A DNA stretch of 40,257 bases from Muribaculaceae bacterium (GCA_017553785.1 JAFZKD010000077.1:1-40257), one strand, 5' to 3'; counted from the first letter of the stretch, positions 22,167-33,100 are shown. Numbers and translations are program-made. Notes: generated from the sequence alone by a model not told the origin.

Positions 22167-25100
22167 AGCGTCTTGTGATTGGTTAATTGAATGATATCGG
22201 CAATGTTCTTATATTTCGTCGATCCCGACTTGAAGTGGACGGTGTAACGACGATCTAAGGATGAGTAGTTGACTCCAACCTCTTCGTTTTTACCCACAAG
22301 AGGTATCTTGGACGTGCGACCATTTTTCCACTTAATCTCCATCCACAAGCGTTGAAGCGGCTTACCAAACTCTAGATTTCCCCCTCCTGTCATTGGATCA
22401 ATTCCGGAATAGCGGGTTTGTCTGAGCATGACACCATCCCATACACCCTCTGGCTCAAAGTATATGGTATCCACCATAGTTTTATCCCATTCATCGCGGT
22501 TCGCGGCCATCACTTTCACTTCTCGGATCGCACTTGTTCCATGATAAGCAAAGTTGAAATCGACAAGCAAGTTGGTCTGAACCTTGATTTTGAACTTAAT
22601 CTTGCCCTCATAAAGATCCTGGGCTTCATATCCGGCATTATAGACCTCTCCATATTCTAAGGCCTTGGCAATCATGGACCGGCCCACTTCGACATAAGGC
22701 TTGACAAGCTTAGCGAAAGGATTGGTCTTCTCATAAGCGTTCAGAATGGCTTCAAGGCAGTAGAATGACCGCTCATAGGTATTCAACTGTTCCCACTCCT
22801 TATATTTGTTGACATATTTCAAGACAGACATGGCCTTGCTCAAATACTGCTGGACGCCCTTGTCATACTTGAGGATGTCGCTCACGACGTCATCCCTCAG
22901 AGTCGTGGAGAGCTCCGAACCAAAGTCTGCAAAAACGGTCACGGGAGCCTTTTTCACCACATCGCTATGAATAAATTCATCCCATGTCTCGGAGTTCAAA
23001 GCATTCTTCATCATGGCGTTATAGTCACTCTCGCTGATGTTCACTTCATAAAGGCTCCATGCTTTTACTATGTCACAGGTTTCAATGGTCTTGCCCAATA
23101 TACCGTCAAAGGACTTGATGTAATTGGCTATCATCAGAATCAGGTTGGCGGCATACTCGGCATCCTGCTTCAGAACTTCTTCCTTGGCTTGTTCCAACAG
23201 GTTCTTGTCTATCAAGCGGTCCTCTGGGTTCTCGGTTACGTTATAGGCCCTGTTGATTTCCAAGAGACGGATCTCGTCCATAGACTCCACGCCATCACGC
23301 CATTGACCCTCAGACTCAAAGAAGCACAAGTAGTGCTCTTTCTTCTTGTCGGGGAAAAGGTTATCCAGGCTCAACGTCACTGTCGTTGTTTTACCAGGAT
23401 CCAAGGTAAACGGCTCGGAATAGGTATAGTAGTAGTTCTTCTGCACATCTACATTGGGCATCGGAGCCACGGCTCCCGCCTGGGTACCGGCATCGCCACT
23501 GGGGTTGAGACCGCCGCTGCCATCGTCTCCGCTGTTCTCCTCATATTCCTTCTTGCTGATGACACGCAAGCGCACCCGTCCTTTCCATCTCTTGCTGGCA
23601 TGGCACTTCACGTCAAAGGTGAAATTCATGCCCGTCCATTCCAGATCGGAGGCAAACTCCAAATGGTGTTCATCATAATAGGGACGTTCACTACCAGTGA
23701 GAGGTTCAAAATTCACAAGATTCTCACCTGCCTTCACCGTAAGGGTCACAGGTTGATAGTAGGTCTCGGAATTGGATGACTCGATGACTTCGATAGTCAA
23801 TTCGGTGCCGACAGGAATCATTTCGCGCGAGAAGTGATTACCAGTGAACGGCACATGTTCACCATCCGAGAAATAGGCATGCTTAATCAACGGGTACATG
23901 TCAGGAACTTGGCCGATGATATAACCATAGTTTGTCAACTCGTCTTTAGTATGAGGCACATTAACCGTCACAACATTTGATCCCACTGTATCGGTGCTGC
24001 CATCAAAGTTCTCATAGCGGCTCCTGACTTTGTAATTATAGGTGCCGGCAGCTGACGGAATATCGATATAGTGACTCGCAACATCTGGACTGCAACTCTC
24101 CTTAATAGTATGGACAGGGAACCAACGGCCACCTGGCTTGGCACGCAGGACACTATGTTTCACGTTGTTCGGCACATTATTGTACTCCAGCTTGACCAAG
24201 CCGTCTTGTTCGGTTGCAGTCAACATAATCTCGCCTGGTTCAGGCAACTTGACAGTAAACGGTTGCTCAACCGACACGCTCATGCCCATCGAGTTCCAGA
24301 ATGTAGCCTTTAACGTGTGCTGCCCCAGTGACAGGTAACGAGCATCAAGCATCTTGTTATAAGGGAAATCTTCCTTCGGACGTAGCACATCATGGATCTC
24401 TGGTGTCTCGTCATCAACACTGATGCTGTATTTCTTCATGACAACCGCTTCATTCTCGTCGTGGTAATACCGCGACTTGACGATGATGGGTGACATGCAC
24501 ACGGCGCTTGCCGTCAGGTCCGTGCTGCTCACGGCACGGTAGTACAGGCGGTGATAGCCTGGAGTGACATCGCCCAAGTCGAGATCGTTTACAAACACAT
24601 AGCCACTCCCATCACTGGCTTGGGTTCCTTCAATGACATGCACTGTGCTGCGGTCGCCGTCAAGCCAGTACTCAAGCTTGTCGGCTGTGCCCGTTGAAAT
24701 CTTGATAAAATCCGCTGTGGTGATGGCACCCGAGGTAAGTCCGCTGGTACTGCGAGGTCGCAGGTTTAGGCGATGTAAACCGGGACTGACCGCTCGCATG
24801 TCAAGGTCTTTATTGAAGATATAGTCCTCGCCGTCACTGGCCAGAGAACCCTCAATCACTCGGAGGTTGCTGCGATCATCGTCAATCCAGTACTCCAGCT
24901 TGTTGCCTACGCCTGCTGCGACCTTGATAAAGACCGAAGTGGTGACAGCTGAATAGCTCCCGTCAGACTGGCGGGCACGGAAGTTCAGCCGATGGATGCC
25001 CTGCGACAGACGCCGGGCATCGGCATAAAAAGTGACCGCGTCATTTGTGCCAGACAAGGTGCCCGTCTGACGTCCATCGACATCGTCGTCAAACCAATAT

Positions 25101-25189
25101 TCATAACTGGTTAACGTTTGAGCGGGCATCAAGCCAGGGAACAGTGCTAACAGGCATGCCAGCAGGCCTTGAATAATGATTTTTCTCAT
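22163..25189 (-). CDS. Large secreted protein with four N-terminal beta-sandwich repeats
   Basis: 1008 residues, signal peptide to about 23 (GLMPAQ). Four repeats of about 65-70 residues start at about 27, 96, 169 and 248, each with Y-W-x-D-D/G near the start, a central L or D-L-D stretch and a closing G-x-HRL or G-x-H-x-L; the second and third are the most alike. A fibronectin-like region follows (about 313-430), then strand-rich parts to about 640 with the Pro/Gly linker GSGGLNPSGDAG, and a helical section (about 680-880) rich in aromatic residues. No enzyme motif or sorting tail is recognised. It is the middle gene of three; the LRR-dockerin protein may bind or display it. Confidence 0.7.
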   Translation of the reverse strand: MRKIIIQGLLACLLALFPGLMPAQTLTSYEYWFDDDVDGRQTGTLSGTNDAVTFYADARRLSQGIHRLNFRARQSDGSYSAVTTSVFIKVAAGVGNKLEYWIDDDRSNLRVIEGSLASDGEDYIFNKDLDMRAVSPGLHRLNLRPRSTSGLTSGAITTADFIKISTGTADKLEYWLDGDRSTVHVIEGTQASDGSGYVFVNDLDLGDVTPGYHRLYYRAVSSTDLTASAVCMSPIIVKSRYYHDENEAVVMKKYSISVDDETPEIHDVLRPKEDFPYNKMLDARYLSLGQHTLKATFWNSMGMSVSVEQPFTVKLPEPGEIMLTATEQDGLVKLEYNNVPNNVKHSVLRAKPGGRWFPVHTIKESCSPDVASHYIDIPSAAGTYNYKVRSRYENFDGSTDTVGSNVVTVNVPHTKDELTNYGYIIGQVPDMYPLIKHAYFSDGEHVPFTGNHFSREMIPVGTELTIEVIESSNSETYYQPVTLTVKAGENLVNFEPLTGSERPYYDEHHLEFASDLEWTGMNFTFDVKCHASKRWKGRVRLRVISKKEYEENSGDDGSGGLNPSGDAGTQAGAVAPMPNVDVQKNYYYTYSEPFTLDPGKTTTVTLSLDNLFPDKKKEHYLCFFESEGQWRDGVESMDEIRLLEINRAYNVTENPEDRLIDKNLLEQAKEEVLKQDAEYAANLILMIANYIKSFDGILGKTIETCDIVKAWSLYEVNISESDYNAMMKNALNSETWDEFIHSDVVKKAPVTVFADFGSELSTTLRDDVVSDILKYDKGVQQYLSKAMSVLKYVNKYKEWEQLNTYERSFYCLEAILNAYEKTNPFAKLVKPYVEVGRSMIAKALEYGEVYNAGYEAQDLYEGKIKFKIKVQTNLLVDFNFAYHGTSAIREVKVMAANRDEWDKTMVDTIYFEPEGVWDGVMLRQTRYSGIDPMTGGGNLEFGKPLQRLWMEIKWKNGRTSKIPLVGKNEEVGVNYSSLDRRYTVHFKSGSTKYKNIADIIQLTNHKTL

Positions 25190-25201
25190 AATCTCATCAT
25201 T

Positions 25202-26191
25202 TTATTCGCCGGCCTTTACCCTGACTTGGATTTTCAACTGTCCTGCAGCATCAGTTTCCTGGTCAATCCGCTTGGCGACAATATAAGGCACAGGAGCTGT
25301 CTGGTGGTCATTAAAGCCAGTTCCGCCATAAATGCCAATGTAAGAATACTGTTGAAAGGCTTCTGAGAAGTGGAAATCAGACATCGGATTGATTCCACCA
25401 ACATAGTTAACGAAAACGACATTCCAAGAATCGTCAGGTCCTAATATGATTTTATTATCAAATGAAGCATATTCATTCGAGGAATAGGGAAAAATATTAT
25501 CAGTTCCCTGATTGCCACCTCCTAAACAAAAACCATTATTAGTAGCTCCTCCCCTACAACGGAAAAATACGTTATAATTAATTACACTATTTGAAACTGC
25601 AATTACATGAAGGTAGTAATTACCCATAACAATGTTATTATATAGTTTCCCCCCATTAACACCACCAATCGTATATAAAACATTATTTGAAATGGTGGGA
25701 TTACTACCTCCAAATTCTGAAGTAGAACGAATAAAACTTTGATTAACAAACGTGCTCATGCAAGTACTATTTTTCACTTGAACACTATTCAAATTACAGC
25801 ATTTTACCATAACATTATTTACCGAAGCCCCACCTTCACCAATATTGACATCACCAGTAATATAGCATCCTAAAATGGCGCTGCCACTGCTACCTTCATT
25901 AAACCATAAATTTCCTGATATTGTGGTGAATCCATCCACATTATCATTATTTGATTTATGTCCAATGCCAATAATAGTTAATTTCTTGGTAATCTTAACA
26001 CTGTCTGCGATGGGAAAACCGCCTCCTGGCAGATAGATGACGCTGCCAGGATCGGCGCCCTCAATGGCGGCCTGGAAGGTCTGGTAAACGGACGTTTCGC
26101 CGCCCTCTGAAACGACGGCAATCTGCTGGGCGTAAGCACTGGCCACGGCCATGATGACTGCAATGGCAGCCAAGATAAAAGATTTCTTCAT
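25202..26191 (-). CDS. Secreted parallel beta-helix-like protein
   Basis: 329 residues, signal peptide to about 21 (AVASAYAQ). SVYQTFQAAIEGADPGSVIYLPGG is the standard opening of pectate-lyase-like beta-helix proteins, followed by KITKKLTIIGIG and many short strand-turn units with N-ladders (SNNVLYTIGG, LYNNIVMGNYYL, INYNVFFRC). No catalytic residues of a lyase can be assigned. It is the first gene of the operon. The gene body between about 25450 and 25950 is clearly richer in A and T than its neighbours, because of the many Asn codons. Probably a surface or matrix carbohydrate-binding protein. Confidence 0.75.
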   Translation of the reverse strand: MKKSFILAAIAVIMAVASAYAQQIAVVSEGGETSVYQTFQAAIEGADPGSVIYLPGGGFPIADSVKITKKLTIIGIGHKSNNDNVDGFTTISGNLWFNEGSSGSAILGCYITGDVNIGEGGASVNNVMVKCCNLNSVQVKNSTCMSTFVNQSFIRSTSEFGGSNPTISNNVLYTIGGVNGGKLYNNIVMGNYYLHVIAVSNSVINYNVFFRCRGGATNNGFCLGGGNQGTDNIFPYSSNEYASFDNKIILGPDDSWNVVFVNYVGGINPMSDFHFSEAFQQYSYIGIYGGTGFNDHQTAPVPYIVAKRIDQETDAAGQLKIQVRVKAGE

Positions 26192-26283
26192 TGTGTTTAA
26201 GTTTTAAAGTTATATAATTATTGGTTAATTGACTAAAAATCAAGGCATCTAAAGGCTAAACGTCACCTCGTTGAATCACCTCG

Positions 26284-26315
26284 CAAAGGTAACAAGTCTC
26301 CACTAAAAAAGCAAA
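26284..26315 (-). promoter_or_regulatory. Promoter of the three-gene secreted protein operon
   Basis: -7 box TACCTTTG (26291-26284) and -33 TTTG (26315-26312) on the minus strand, spacer 20 bases; a consensus promoter about 90 bases before the ATG at 26191. Confidence 0.8.
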
Positions 26316-26386
26316 TTCAACGGGTTGAAAACGGCACAACCTTGACGATTTTTTTGCCATTTAGTAAAATTAGCGAAATTAGGGGA

Positions 26387-26698
26387 CACCAGCAAAACCA
26401 TGTGTCATATTCAGCGACAAAGTGCTTCTTCGAAGCAGGCGCCTCGGTGAGCCGACTTTGTAGGGAAACACCATGCACGGAGGGTGTTGCAAAACTCATT
26501 TGACTCAATTATTAATCGGCCTTCGCCGGGAAATTATACAAAAATTGTATACAAATTAAGTATAATAATTATTTGTATAAAATTTTATTTATAATTTAGG
26601 GTTAAATTTCTCGCGCGTAGCGCGATCACAAGTTTTTAGGCGTTAGTTTTGCAACACCCTCAGCATGAGGAAACAACAAACACATGGTTTCGCTGGTG
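26387..26698. mobile_element. MITE-like element with nested inverted repeats
   Basis: Outer inverted repeat CACCAGCAAAACCATGTGT (26387-26405) against 26680-26698 matches in 18 of 19 bases. Inner inverted repeat GAGGGTGTTGCAAAACT (26480-26496) against 26645-26661 is perfect over 17. The inner 182-base unit is very AT-rich, with no frame of useful length, and ends in the hairpin TCGCGC-GTA-GCGCGA (26611-26625). GGTGAGCCGA occurs as a direct repeat at 26446-26455 and 26695-26704. No clear target duplication is seen. It fills most of the gene-free gap 26316-26770. Confidence 0.6.
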
Positions 26699-26770
26699 AG
26701 CCGAAAATAGCATTAAAAATAACTGCAAAGCACCTCCTGTCGCCCGTCACCAGCCGATTCTTGATGGGGG

Positions 26771-29239
26771 TTAATCCTGTGAACCATCTTTCAAGATGAT
26801 GTCAATGATGGTGTTCACGTCGCTGATGTTCACCTCACTGTCGCCGTTCACGTCAGCGCGCCTGTTGGTTAAGCTGCCGACACGCTCAATGATGTTGATG
26901 AGCGCATCGATGTCTGTGACGTTCACCTCGCAATCGCCGTTCACATCACCCGACGGATAGGTCACGGGGTCGTGTTCCATAATCTCTATCGGAAAAATTT
27001 TTCGTGTTGTGGCCAAAAAACCAATTACATCATACAGTTTGTCGGCCTTCTGGCTTGGCATGTCAATCGAGAATTCGTTATCCAGACTAAGCCAGTTATT
27101 GGAGATGGGATCATAGAGTGAACTATAGCCCCCCTTTTCCAAGTCTCTTATCTTAACATAGCGATGCACCATGTCGGGGGTGATGTCAGCGAGAGTAATC
27201 TCGGTCGGATGGATGGTGGCACCCCTGCCACTCGCCGTCAAATTGTCAACGGGAAGGATTACCGTGATGTAGAACGGCTCGTAGCCAGTGCCGAAGTCGT
27301 GGGTTGACAAGTGGCACATAACATCACGAAGCAGGTCGCCGTTTCTGAGTCTTGTGTATTGGTTGCAATAGAAAAGACCCTGTCTTCCGTCTTTATCGGC
27401 CACATATAGCATGGGGCCATTATGGTAAACCACCGTCAAGGGCTCGGTGAACCGTGCTAACCTCTCCCCTTCAAGGGCATACACCTCGGTAAGTGTGCTC
27501 ACCTCGGTAATGCTGTTGACAATGGGGAGCAAGCCATAAACGAGATGGCCGTCGGCCGACTGGTAGCTGCCCACAATGCCGAGCAGCTCATTATAGTGCC
27601 CCTCGGCCAGCGGCTGCTCAAAGGTGTTGCGCCCACGGCAGGTATTGCCCTGGGCATCGGTCAAGATGAAGTCGCCGTTGTCAAGGGCGCTCACGGTGAC
27701 ATCCCTGAGCACAACATAGTGGGCCCAATAGCCGTGCCCAATATTGTTCACGCCAATCTCCTCAGGCTCAACAGTTTCGCAGCCTTTGACATCAGGAATT
27801 TTATACCTAGAATAAGGGATTAGTCTCACTTCGCCGTCGATAACGGACTTCTTGACATAAATATCGGGAGGAATGACATCGCCAGGGGCATAGGTGTTCC
27901 CCGTTTGACCATAAATCAGGCCATAGCCCGTGCAGTCCTTGACAAACAGGTAGTCGCCGTGCTGATACAGCACCGTCGTTTTAAAGCGCAACCTCACCAC
28001 GTCATCGTCCCTCAAGCCACTAAAATCGTACCCCAGGCCATAGTAATGAATATCCTTTGTCATGTAAACCAGGTGATCGTTTAACACGATGACATATTCA
28101 TCGGCAGGCTCATATTCATACTCCCCGTCATCAATTACCGCTGGGAAGTAGAAATCTTGATACACATAACAATAATTGCCCTGAGCATCAGTCAATGTAC
28201 GGGAGTATGGGTCCAAGGTCACATCGCGCAAGACCACAAACTCACCAGGCATGCAGCTGCTTAGCTGGCTGATGGGAACCTCGCGGGCAATGGGCTGGTT
28301 GGGGTAAGAAGTTCGACCCATGCGGGCAACATCTTTCAACTCGGGCATATGTAAATTGGTGCTGGTCTTCGTTGCCTTATACCCTGCCCGAATGACATCA
28401 CCGTCATTATAGCCATAGTTACTAGTGATATTCAAAGCAGCAAAACCAGTCTCATCCTGCAAAAAATAGACGTAATAGTCAGCATATAGCACCGTCGCGT
28501 CAAAATCAAGCGTAACTTCCGTGCCATCTGGTAAACCTTGAAGGTCGCCCAAACCGAATTCGTGTTGCCTGAAATTGTATGTCTGGCGTTGCACGTCGCT
28601 CACTTGATCACCCATCGCCGAGATGGCGCTCACTGTGCAGTTCTCGCTCACCGTGATGGGAGCCTCATAGACTGGCGACGCTACCGTGGGCTCACTCCCG
28701 TCGGTAGTGTAGTGGATGGTCGAGCCGGCGATGGGACAAAACATCGTCACCTCAAATGGATCATAAAAGTCACCACCATTGGGAGAAATTTTGGGCGCAT
28801 AGCACATCGTGCCATCACCATCGACATAGACCGTCAGCTTCTTGATATAGATATAGCCAAATTCTGCTTTGAGGGTCACCGACTGGCTTTGACCCTCCCA
28901 GATGCCAAAATTCTCAGCGACGGTGTAATTACCGGTACTTGAGACGAAACCATCTGGACCATAATTATTAGTAATATTGAATTCTATGACCATGCCCGTG
29001 ATTTCCCCTATCTGGGTGGAAACGGTCATGGTAGATCCTTTAGTGACATAATAGTGCCCTGAAATAGATCCCCTAGAGCACTCTACCTCTACACCGTCTT
29101 TGGATAGATGGAATGGTTTTATATTATAATAGGTGGCCGCTGGGTCAATGTCCACAGCCGGGTCAAACGTGCACACAAATGAGGCAAAAGCATTGAGTGC
29201 CACCACACACATAACCACAAGTGATAATATTTTTTTCAT
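26771..29239 (-). CDS. Secreted multidomain protein with chitobiase-like and dockerin modules
   Basis: 822 residues, signal peptide to about 19. An N-terminal beta-sandwich (about 20-145) is followed by a chitobiase/beta-hexosaminidase C-terminal-type domain (about 150-228, with STIHYTTDGSEPTVASPVY) and then several OB-fold-like repeats (about 235-740) with DATVLY-x-x-DYYVYFLQDETG and KTTVLYQHGDYLFVKDCTG. The end is a dockerin-type pair (SGDVNGDCEVNVTDIDALI and DVNGDSEVNISDVNTII). No hydrolase active site is seen, so it is more likely a binding or matrix protein. A -7 box TACTTTTG lies at 29284-29277, about 40 bases before the ATG. Confidence 0.75.
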   Translation of the reverse strand: MKKILSLVVMCVVALNAFASFVCTFDPAVDIDPAATYYNIKPFHLSKDGVEVECSRGSISGHYYVTKGSTMTVSTQIGEITGMVIEFNITNNYGPDGFVSSTGNYTVAENFGIWEGQSQSVTLKAEFGYIYIKKLTVYVDGDGTMCYAPKISPNGGDFYDPFEVTMFCPIAGSTIHYTTDGSEPTVASPVYEAPITVSENCTVSAISAMGDQVSDVQRQTYNFRQHEFGLGDLQGLPDGTEVTLDFDATVLYADYYVYFLQDETGFAALNITSNYGYNDGDVIRAGYKATKTSTNLHMPELKDVARMGRTSYPNQPIAREVPISQLSSCMPGEFVVLRDVTLDPYSRTLTDAQGNYCYVYQDFYFPAVIDDGEYEYEPADEYVIVLNDHLVYMTKDIHYYGLGYDFSGLRDDDVVRLRFKTTVLYQHGDYLFVKDCTGYGLIYGQTGNTYAPGDVIPPDIYVKKSVIDGEVRLIPYSRYKIPDVKGCETVEPEEIGVNNIGHGYWAHYVVLRDVTVSALDNGDFILTDAQGNTCRGRNTFEQPLAEGHYNELLGIVGSYQSADGHLVYGLLPIVNSITEVSTLTEVYALEGERLARFTEPLTVVYHNGPMLYVADKDGRQGLFYCNQYTRLRNGDLLRDVMCHLSTHDFGTGYEPFYITVILPVDNLTASGRGATIHPTEITLADITPDMVHRYVKIRDLEKGGYSSLYDPISNNWLSLDNEFSIDMPSQKADKLYDVIGFLATTRKIFPIEIMEHDPVTYPSGDVNGDCEVNVTDIDALINIIERVGSLTNRRADVNGDSEVNISDVNTIIDIILKDGSQD

Positions 29240-29327
29240 AAGCCAATTATTGAATTAGAGGTTGTGATAGTCAATACAAAAGTAGTCAAGGTCATGCTGA
29301 CCATTGTGCCCGAGGGCTGCCGCATGG

Positions 29328-29894
29328 TTAAACCACGCGGTCAGGGTGCTGGGCGATGAAAGTTTTCCACGACTGGCTGCCTTTGCCAGTAAATGGTTTG
29401 TTGCGCTCATAGAAGTGGCACAGTGCTACGGCAAGGGCATCGGTCGCGTCGAGCAATGCGGGCATCTGCGCCTCATCGATGTGCAGCGTGCGCTGCAACA
29501 TCATCGCCACCTGCTCCTTGCTGGCGGCGCCATTGCCCGTGATGGCCATTTTGATCTTGCGAGGCTCATACTCGGTGATGGGGATCTCGCGGTTCAGGGC
29601 GGCGACCATCGCCACACCCTGCGCCCTACCCAACTTGAGCATCGATTGCACATTCTTGCCATAGAAAGGCGCCTCGATGGCCATCTCATCGGGCAGGTAC
29701 TCAGCAATCACGCCGCTCACGCGCTCATAGATGTGCCGCAGCTTCATGTAGTGGTCCTCCATGCGGCCCAGCTGCAGCACGCCCATGACGATGAGTTCGG
29801 GTGTCTTGCCGTTGACACCCAACAGCGCATAACCCATCACATTGGTGCCAGGGTCAATGCCGATGATGATATTCTCGTAATTCCTCTCGCTCAT
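29328..29894 (-). CDS. ruvC: RuvC crossover junction endodeoxyribonuclease
   Basis: 188 residues from the ATG at 29894; a start farther upstream would add an unlikely N-terminus. Catalytic acids are in place: D14 ([13 protein letters not shown]), E74 ([11 protein letters not shown]), D149 and D152 with the late H-F-Y segment ([18 protein letters not shown]). The dimer and DNA-contact region around [11 protein letters not shown] is normal. RuvC resolves Holliday junctions with RuvAB. A TAACTTTG box (29911-29904) lies so close to the ATG that the mRNA would be almost leaderless. It is a host gene among secreted protein genes. Confidence 0.95.
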   Translation of the reverse strand: MSERNYENIIIGIDPGTNVMGYALLGVNGKTPELIVMGVLQLGRMEDHYMKLRHIYERVSGVIAEYLPDEMAIEAPFYGKNVQSMLKLGRAQGVAMVAALNREIPITEYEPRKIKMAITGNGAASKEQVAMMLQRTLHIDEAQMPALLDATDALAVALCHFYERNKPFTGKGSQSWKTFIAQHPDRVV

Positions 29895-29936
29895 TACCAC
29901 CTGCAAAGTTACCACTTTTTCCCCACTCCACCAACT

Positions 29937-29972
29937 AAAAAATCGCTCATCCGTCGGGATGAGCGATTTTTT
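29937..29972. terminator. Bidirectional intrinsic terminator
   Basis: Perfect 16-pair stem AAAAAATCGCTCATCC/GGATGAGCGATTTTTT with a four-base loop. On the minus strand it ends the amylase transcript before ruvC. Confidence 0.9.
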
Positions 29973-29995
29973 ATTTCGACTCTAAGCTCTTACAA

Positions 29996-30135
29996 GTCTA
30001 ACATCTAACATCTAAAGTCTAATGTCTAACGTCTAAAGTCTAATGTCTAATGTCTAACATCTAACGTCTAACATCTAATGTCTAAAGTCTAATGTCTAAT
30101 GTCTAATGTCTAAAGTCTAAAGTCTAAAGTCTAAA
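29996..30135. repeat. Twenty tandem heptamers (RTCTAAN)
   Basis: 140 bases made of exactly 20 seven-base units, mostly GTCTAAA, GTCTAAT, GTCTAAC or ATCTAAC. Only the first and last base of the unit vary. The array starts right after the amylase stop codon (minus strand) and ends 23 bases before the terminator, so it forms the amylase 3' UTR. Related units (AACTAAC, GTCTAAC) recur at about 38724-38745. Confidence 0.95.
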
Positions 30136-30137
30136 AT

Positions 30138-33100
30138 CTACCAGCTACCAAGCAACAGGAAGTCGATGAGTGCGGTCACATCATCAATCAGGATGGTTCC
30201 GTCCTCGTCACAGTCGGCATTCTCCATGTTGATGCCGCTGGCGTTATCGCTCAACAGGTAGTCGATGAGTGCGGTCACATCAGCGATGTTTACCTCACCG
30301 TCATCATCCACATCACCACGCACGACAGTCACTGGCTCTTTCCACTTCTCAACCACGAGGATGCCCTGGCTCAAATAGAGCGTCAGGTTGTACTTGCCCA
30401 CGGGAATCTTGAAGGAGTTCTCGCCAGCGACAACAGTCAGGTTGGTGCCCAAACGCTCGTTTGTGATGAGGAAGTTATTGGCCGTGGCACCCATGCGGCA
30501 ACCGGCGATATCGCTCCAGGTCGAGCCTAGTGCAGTCGAGAAGCTGAAGTAGCTGTAGCCGCCATAGGGATCCACAAAGTCGATGGTTGCCGTGTATTTC
30601 TCCCCATTAGCGGTCGTCATCTCAAAGCCATTGCTGGGACTCCAGCCTGCGGTGTTGATGTTACCCAGCACATACACTTTGTCAAAGCTTGCCGAGCCAG
30701 CGCCGGCATATTTCTCGGTAACATCCAGATAGGTGTCAGCCGCAGTATAGTTGTAGCCCGTCAAATCACTGTTCGGGTAGATGAAGAACGCGTCGCGCGC
30801 CACGTTGATAGTGTTCGTCTGGTTCTCGAATCCGCTCTTGCCGTTATTGAAGATGACCGAAACCTGATCGGCATCGACATGCAGACAATACCACTCGATA
30901 TCGTTGACTGTGACCTTGTCAAGGCTGCTGATGGCCTTGCCGGGCCATGCGCTACCTGTCACACTGCCCGTGCTGGTCCAAGCCCAGATGCTGGCATTGG
31001 TCATCGAGGTCTTCACATAGATATTGATGCCCGTCGTTGCGGCATCGGTGATGGTATAGATGTAGCTTTCAACGTTCTCGACCTGGTCACCGTTGAGCAC
31101 ACCCACCTTGAGCGTGGTGCTCTCGTCAAAAGTAAAGCTCTTGCTCGCGGTAAGTTTCTCGCTCGTGACGGTGGGGACACTACCGTCGGTGGTATAGACG
31201 ATGGTGGTGCCGCTGGCGCTGGGAGCCACTGTGAGCGTCACGCTGCCCACATAATTGCCTGAGGCCTTGCTCACCACGGGATAACCCAGGATGCTGCCAT
31301 CCTTGCCCACGTGCTTCCAATCAACACCATAAGTGATGTAAAGGGCATAGCCGTCACCGGACTGTACCAATTCGTAGCCATAGGGGCATCCGTTGCCGGT
31401 GGCATAGCCTAATTGCAGGTACAGGTTGCCGCGTGTGCCCTGGGTCTCCAGAATGTAACCGCCGCTGGTCTCCTGCTGGGTGAGGATGGCACTCTGGTTG
31501 TGGACACCTGCCGCACGGCGGGCCTTGATGCAGTTGTTGATCTCGTTTTTATAAACATTGTAGTGCTTGTAGAAGATACACGGTGTGCCAGGCATTGCCA
31601 AGATAAAGGCGTTGGCGGGCATCACGTTGGTCTTCAGGCAGTCATAGTTGGTGTTTTGACCCGTGTCGTGGTTATCGACGAAGGTCACCGAGTAGCGCTG
31701 ATAGTTATTGTCAGCTGCGAGGCCCTTGTCATTGAGGGCGCTCCATGTGCCGCCGGCAAAGGCGCTCTGCATCGGATACTTCAGCGCGAAGTCGAACACG
31801 GCGGTCTGGATGCGGTCATCCTGCTTGGTCTGGTTCAGCCACCAGCGCAGGGTCTCGGCATTGCCGTCCCAGTACTCTCCCACCGAGAAAGTGGGCTCAC
31901 TGGCCTGGTTGTACAGTCCCACATAGTAACCAGCATAACCCTTACACATGTCATAGCGGAAGCCGTCGTAGCCCAACTCCTTCGTCAAATACTTCTGGTA
32001 AGCCTTGACATTCTTCTGCACATTGGCGCTGGTATGGTCCAAGTCGCGGCTGCCGTCAAAGTCCTCGCCCTCGTCGTTAGCTCCCGTGGCGGCATAGCCA
32101 GCAGCAACACACTCGTCGGTCTTGCAGATGTCAGCCAACGACCACGTCATGCTGTAACTGTCGCCAGTGACGGGACCTGTGACGGTCTCATTGGCGAAAT
32201 CCACCCAGCCGCTCTTGCCACTCTTGTGGTTGATGACCATATCCATGATCACGTTGGTATTGTGACTGTGCAGTGTCTGTATCATCTGACGCAGCTGCGA
32301 CTCGGTGCCGAAACAGGTGTTGTGCTTAAGCCAATAGACAGGCATGTAACCCATGCTCTGCGCTGTGCCGTAGGAATCAACACTACCCGAGTTGGGCACC
32401 CATACGATATCGAAGTTCTGACACAACTCCTGTGCCTTCTCGGTAAAGTTAGTCCACTTGGTGGCATTGTAGCTGTCCCAATAGAAACCCTGAAGCATGA
32501 CACCGCCATACATCGAGGGCCAACCCTTGCCGGCCACCGGCTGCGTGCCACCCTCGCGCGTAATGATGCAAATGCGGCTGTTCAGATTCACCGAGATGGT
32601 GTAAGTACCGGCCGGGATGCGGAATGCCACATCGGGATTCTCGCCAAAATCGTTCAACGGGATGTTCTCGCCAAGCGTCGTCGAGGTTACCCAATAATTG
32701 CCCTCACTCACGGGAGTCAGTCGGTAGGCGGCGATACCGCTCCAGTCACCACTGGTCTGAGACAGCTTTGATGAGAAGGAGAAATAGCTCACGTTAGCAT
32801 CCTCCTCGCTGTTCTCGCCGTTGAAGGTCACCGTCGATGAGAACACGTTGCCGTCGGTAGTGGTCATTTCCACGCCGACGTTAGAATCCCAAGTGTTGCC
32901 TCCTACCTCGCCCAAGATATACAAGTGACCCGTCAAGGGATTGACAGCATCGCCTGAAATCTTGAAGCGCTTGTTAATCGTGTCAAAAGTGAACACATAG
33001 CTCGAGCCATTGCCCGTAAAGTAATAGGCGCCATGGTCGCCCGCCTTCTGGGTTGTGGTCCAAGCATCGGCAGTAACCCTCTGGTTCCCGTTGGACGGGC

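Noticed and set aside
29996-30135. Possible CRISPR array
   Set aside because: Units are seven bases with no spacers, so it is a simple tandem repeat.
31413-32771. 452-codon open frame on the plus strand
   Set aside because: Opposite the amylase catalytic domain; composition is that of a shadow frame and no family motif is present.
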